Assembly (NCBI RefSeq): GCF_009670965.2
Contig: NZ_CP073239.1
Location: 1,116,001-1,180,000 of the forward strand
Source of the DNA: Riemerella anatipestifer
GTDB lineage: Bacteria > Bacteroidota > Bacteroidia > Flavobacteriales > Weeksellaceae
Direction of reading: 5' to 3'
Length of the DNA: 64,000 bases
Shown: piece after piece, positions 63,718 to 64,000 of the stretch
Position numbering within the stretch: position 1 is the stretch's first letter
How the letters are laid out: each line of letters starts with the position of its first letter
Translations under genes and position numbers: made by a program
The notes under the pieces: model-generated
Seen by the model: only the letters and a program-made list of their open reading frames with translations
Databases searched by the model: none
What the model was told of the DNA's origin: nothing

Positions 63718-64000
63718 TTAAAATTGCAAATTAAATTCTCCTTCAAAATAAGTTTCAAAAGTAGTGAGTAACTTACCGTCTTTATCATAGACACCAATTA
63801 CTAAATTCTGTTTAGAAAGTTTTATTTCTTTTTTAGGGAAGCTAATATTTACTGTTCCCTTTTCCATTTTATCTCTCTTTAATATTATTTTGCTAGAACC
63901 ACCATATTTTATAACTCCATTAGCAGGCTCTAAAACCTTGAAAGTTACTACATAGTCCTTGCTAGATTTATTAAGTAAGGTGTAATTGTAAGTGTTGGTA
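63718..64000 (-). CDS. ccoG: Cytochrome c oxidase accessory protein CcoG, C-terminal end (partial)
   Basis: The 93 visible residues form the C-terminal Ig-like domain of the ferredoxin-type protein CcoG/FixG (NTYNYTLLNKSSKDY near the window edge, then EPANGVIKYGGS and KQNLVIGVYDKDGKLL). The ferredoxin part lies beyond the right edge. It is directly upstream of ccoH and has no spacer. CcoG supplies electrons to reduce copper for the oxidase. Confidence 0.8.
   Translation of the reverse strand, partial: TNTYNYTLLNKSSKDYVVTFKVLEPANGVIKYGGSSKIILKRDKMEKGTVNISFPKKEIKLSKQNLVIGVYDKDGKLLTTFETYFEGEFNLQF

Overview
The window is an AT-rich chromosomal segment of a Bacteroidota bacterium, class Flavobacteriia, most likely family Weeksellaceae (Riemerella/Chryseobacterium-like). 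The evidence is the repeated Bacteroidota promoter box TAnnTTTG, a SusC/SusD pair, a flavobacterial porin, BshC of bacillithiol synthesis, DUF4293 and DUF3871 proteins, FISUMP-type surface proteins and a CcoG-CcoH-SafE group. Genus and species cannot be fixed from this sequence alone.

Positions 1 to about 21620 form the right part of a genomic island. It opens with the last 33 codons of a tyrosine integrase and closes at 21599-21620 with a 22-base copy of a tRNA 3' end (probably tRNA-Asn), followed by a strong terminator. Inside are a superfamily 2 helicase-like protein, a RecA-like (Sak4-type) ATPase and a DUF3871 protein, which form a replication/recombination module. Next comes a DNA phosphorothioation defence locus: dndC-dndD-dndE on the plus strand facing a four-gene minus-strand operon. 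That operon encodes a PLD-helicase fusion, a 71-aa protein, an SMC-like ATPase with a zinc hook, and a 159-aa protein. This arrangement matches the published DndCDE-PbeABCD type rather than DndFGH. The two halves are separated by 1.3 kb holding a decayed gene. The island ends with an XRE regulator and a run of small unknown genes, most of them membrane or lipoprotein.

Positions 21650-24000 are the island flank: a truncated integrase pseudogene with an in-frame stop, two tandem tRNA-Val genes with the same body but different acceptor stems, and folC.

Positions 24000-41800 hold core genes: rimP-nusA-infB (with an attenuator-like leader), a SusC/SusD nutrient-uptake pair, a porin, bshC, a LysM protein, fabD, and a thioredoxin with a rhodanese.

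Positions 41850-52060 are a surface-protein region. It contains a small secreted protein, a large collagen-like repeat protein with highly conserved internal repeats, and three paralogous FISUMP-like exported proteins, followed by a gene-free stretch rich in palindromes and hairpins.

Positions 52063-64000 are again core: DUF4293, rho, an outer-surface protein, a GT-C-like membrane protein, the rplM-rpsI and rpsB ribosomal genes, a SufT-like protein, a 3'-5' exonuclease, a nucleoside-recognition transporter-like protein, UDP-glucose dehydrogenase, and the start of the cbb3 oxidase assembly operon (partial ccoG, ccoH, a SafE-family membrane protein) on the minus strand.
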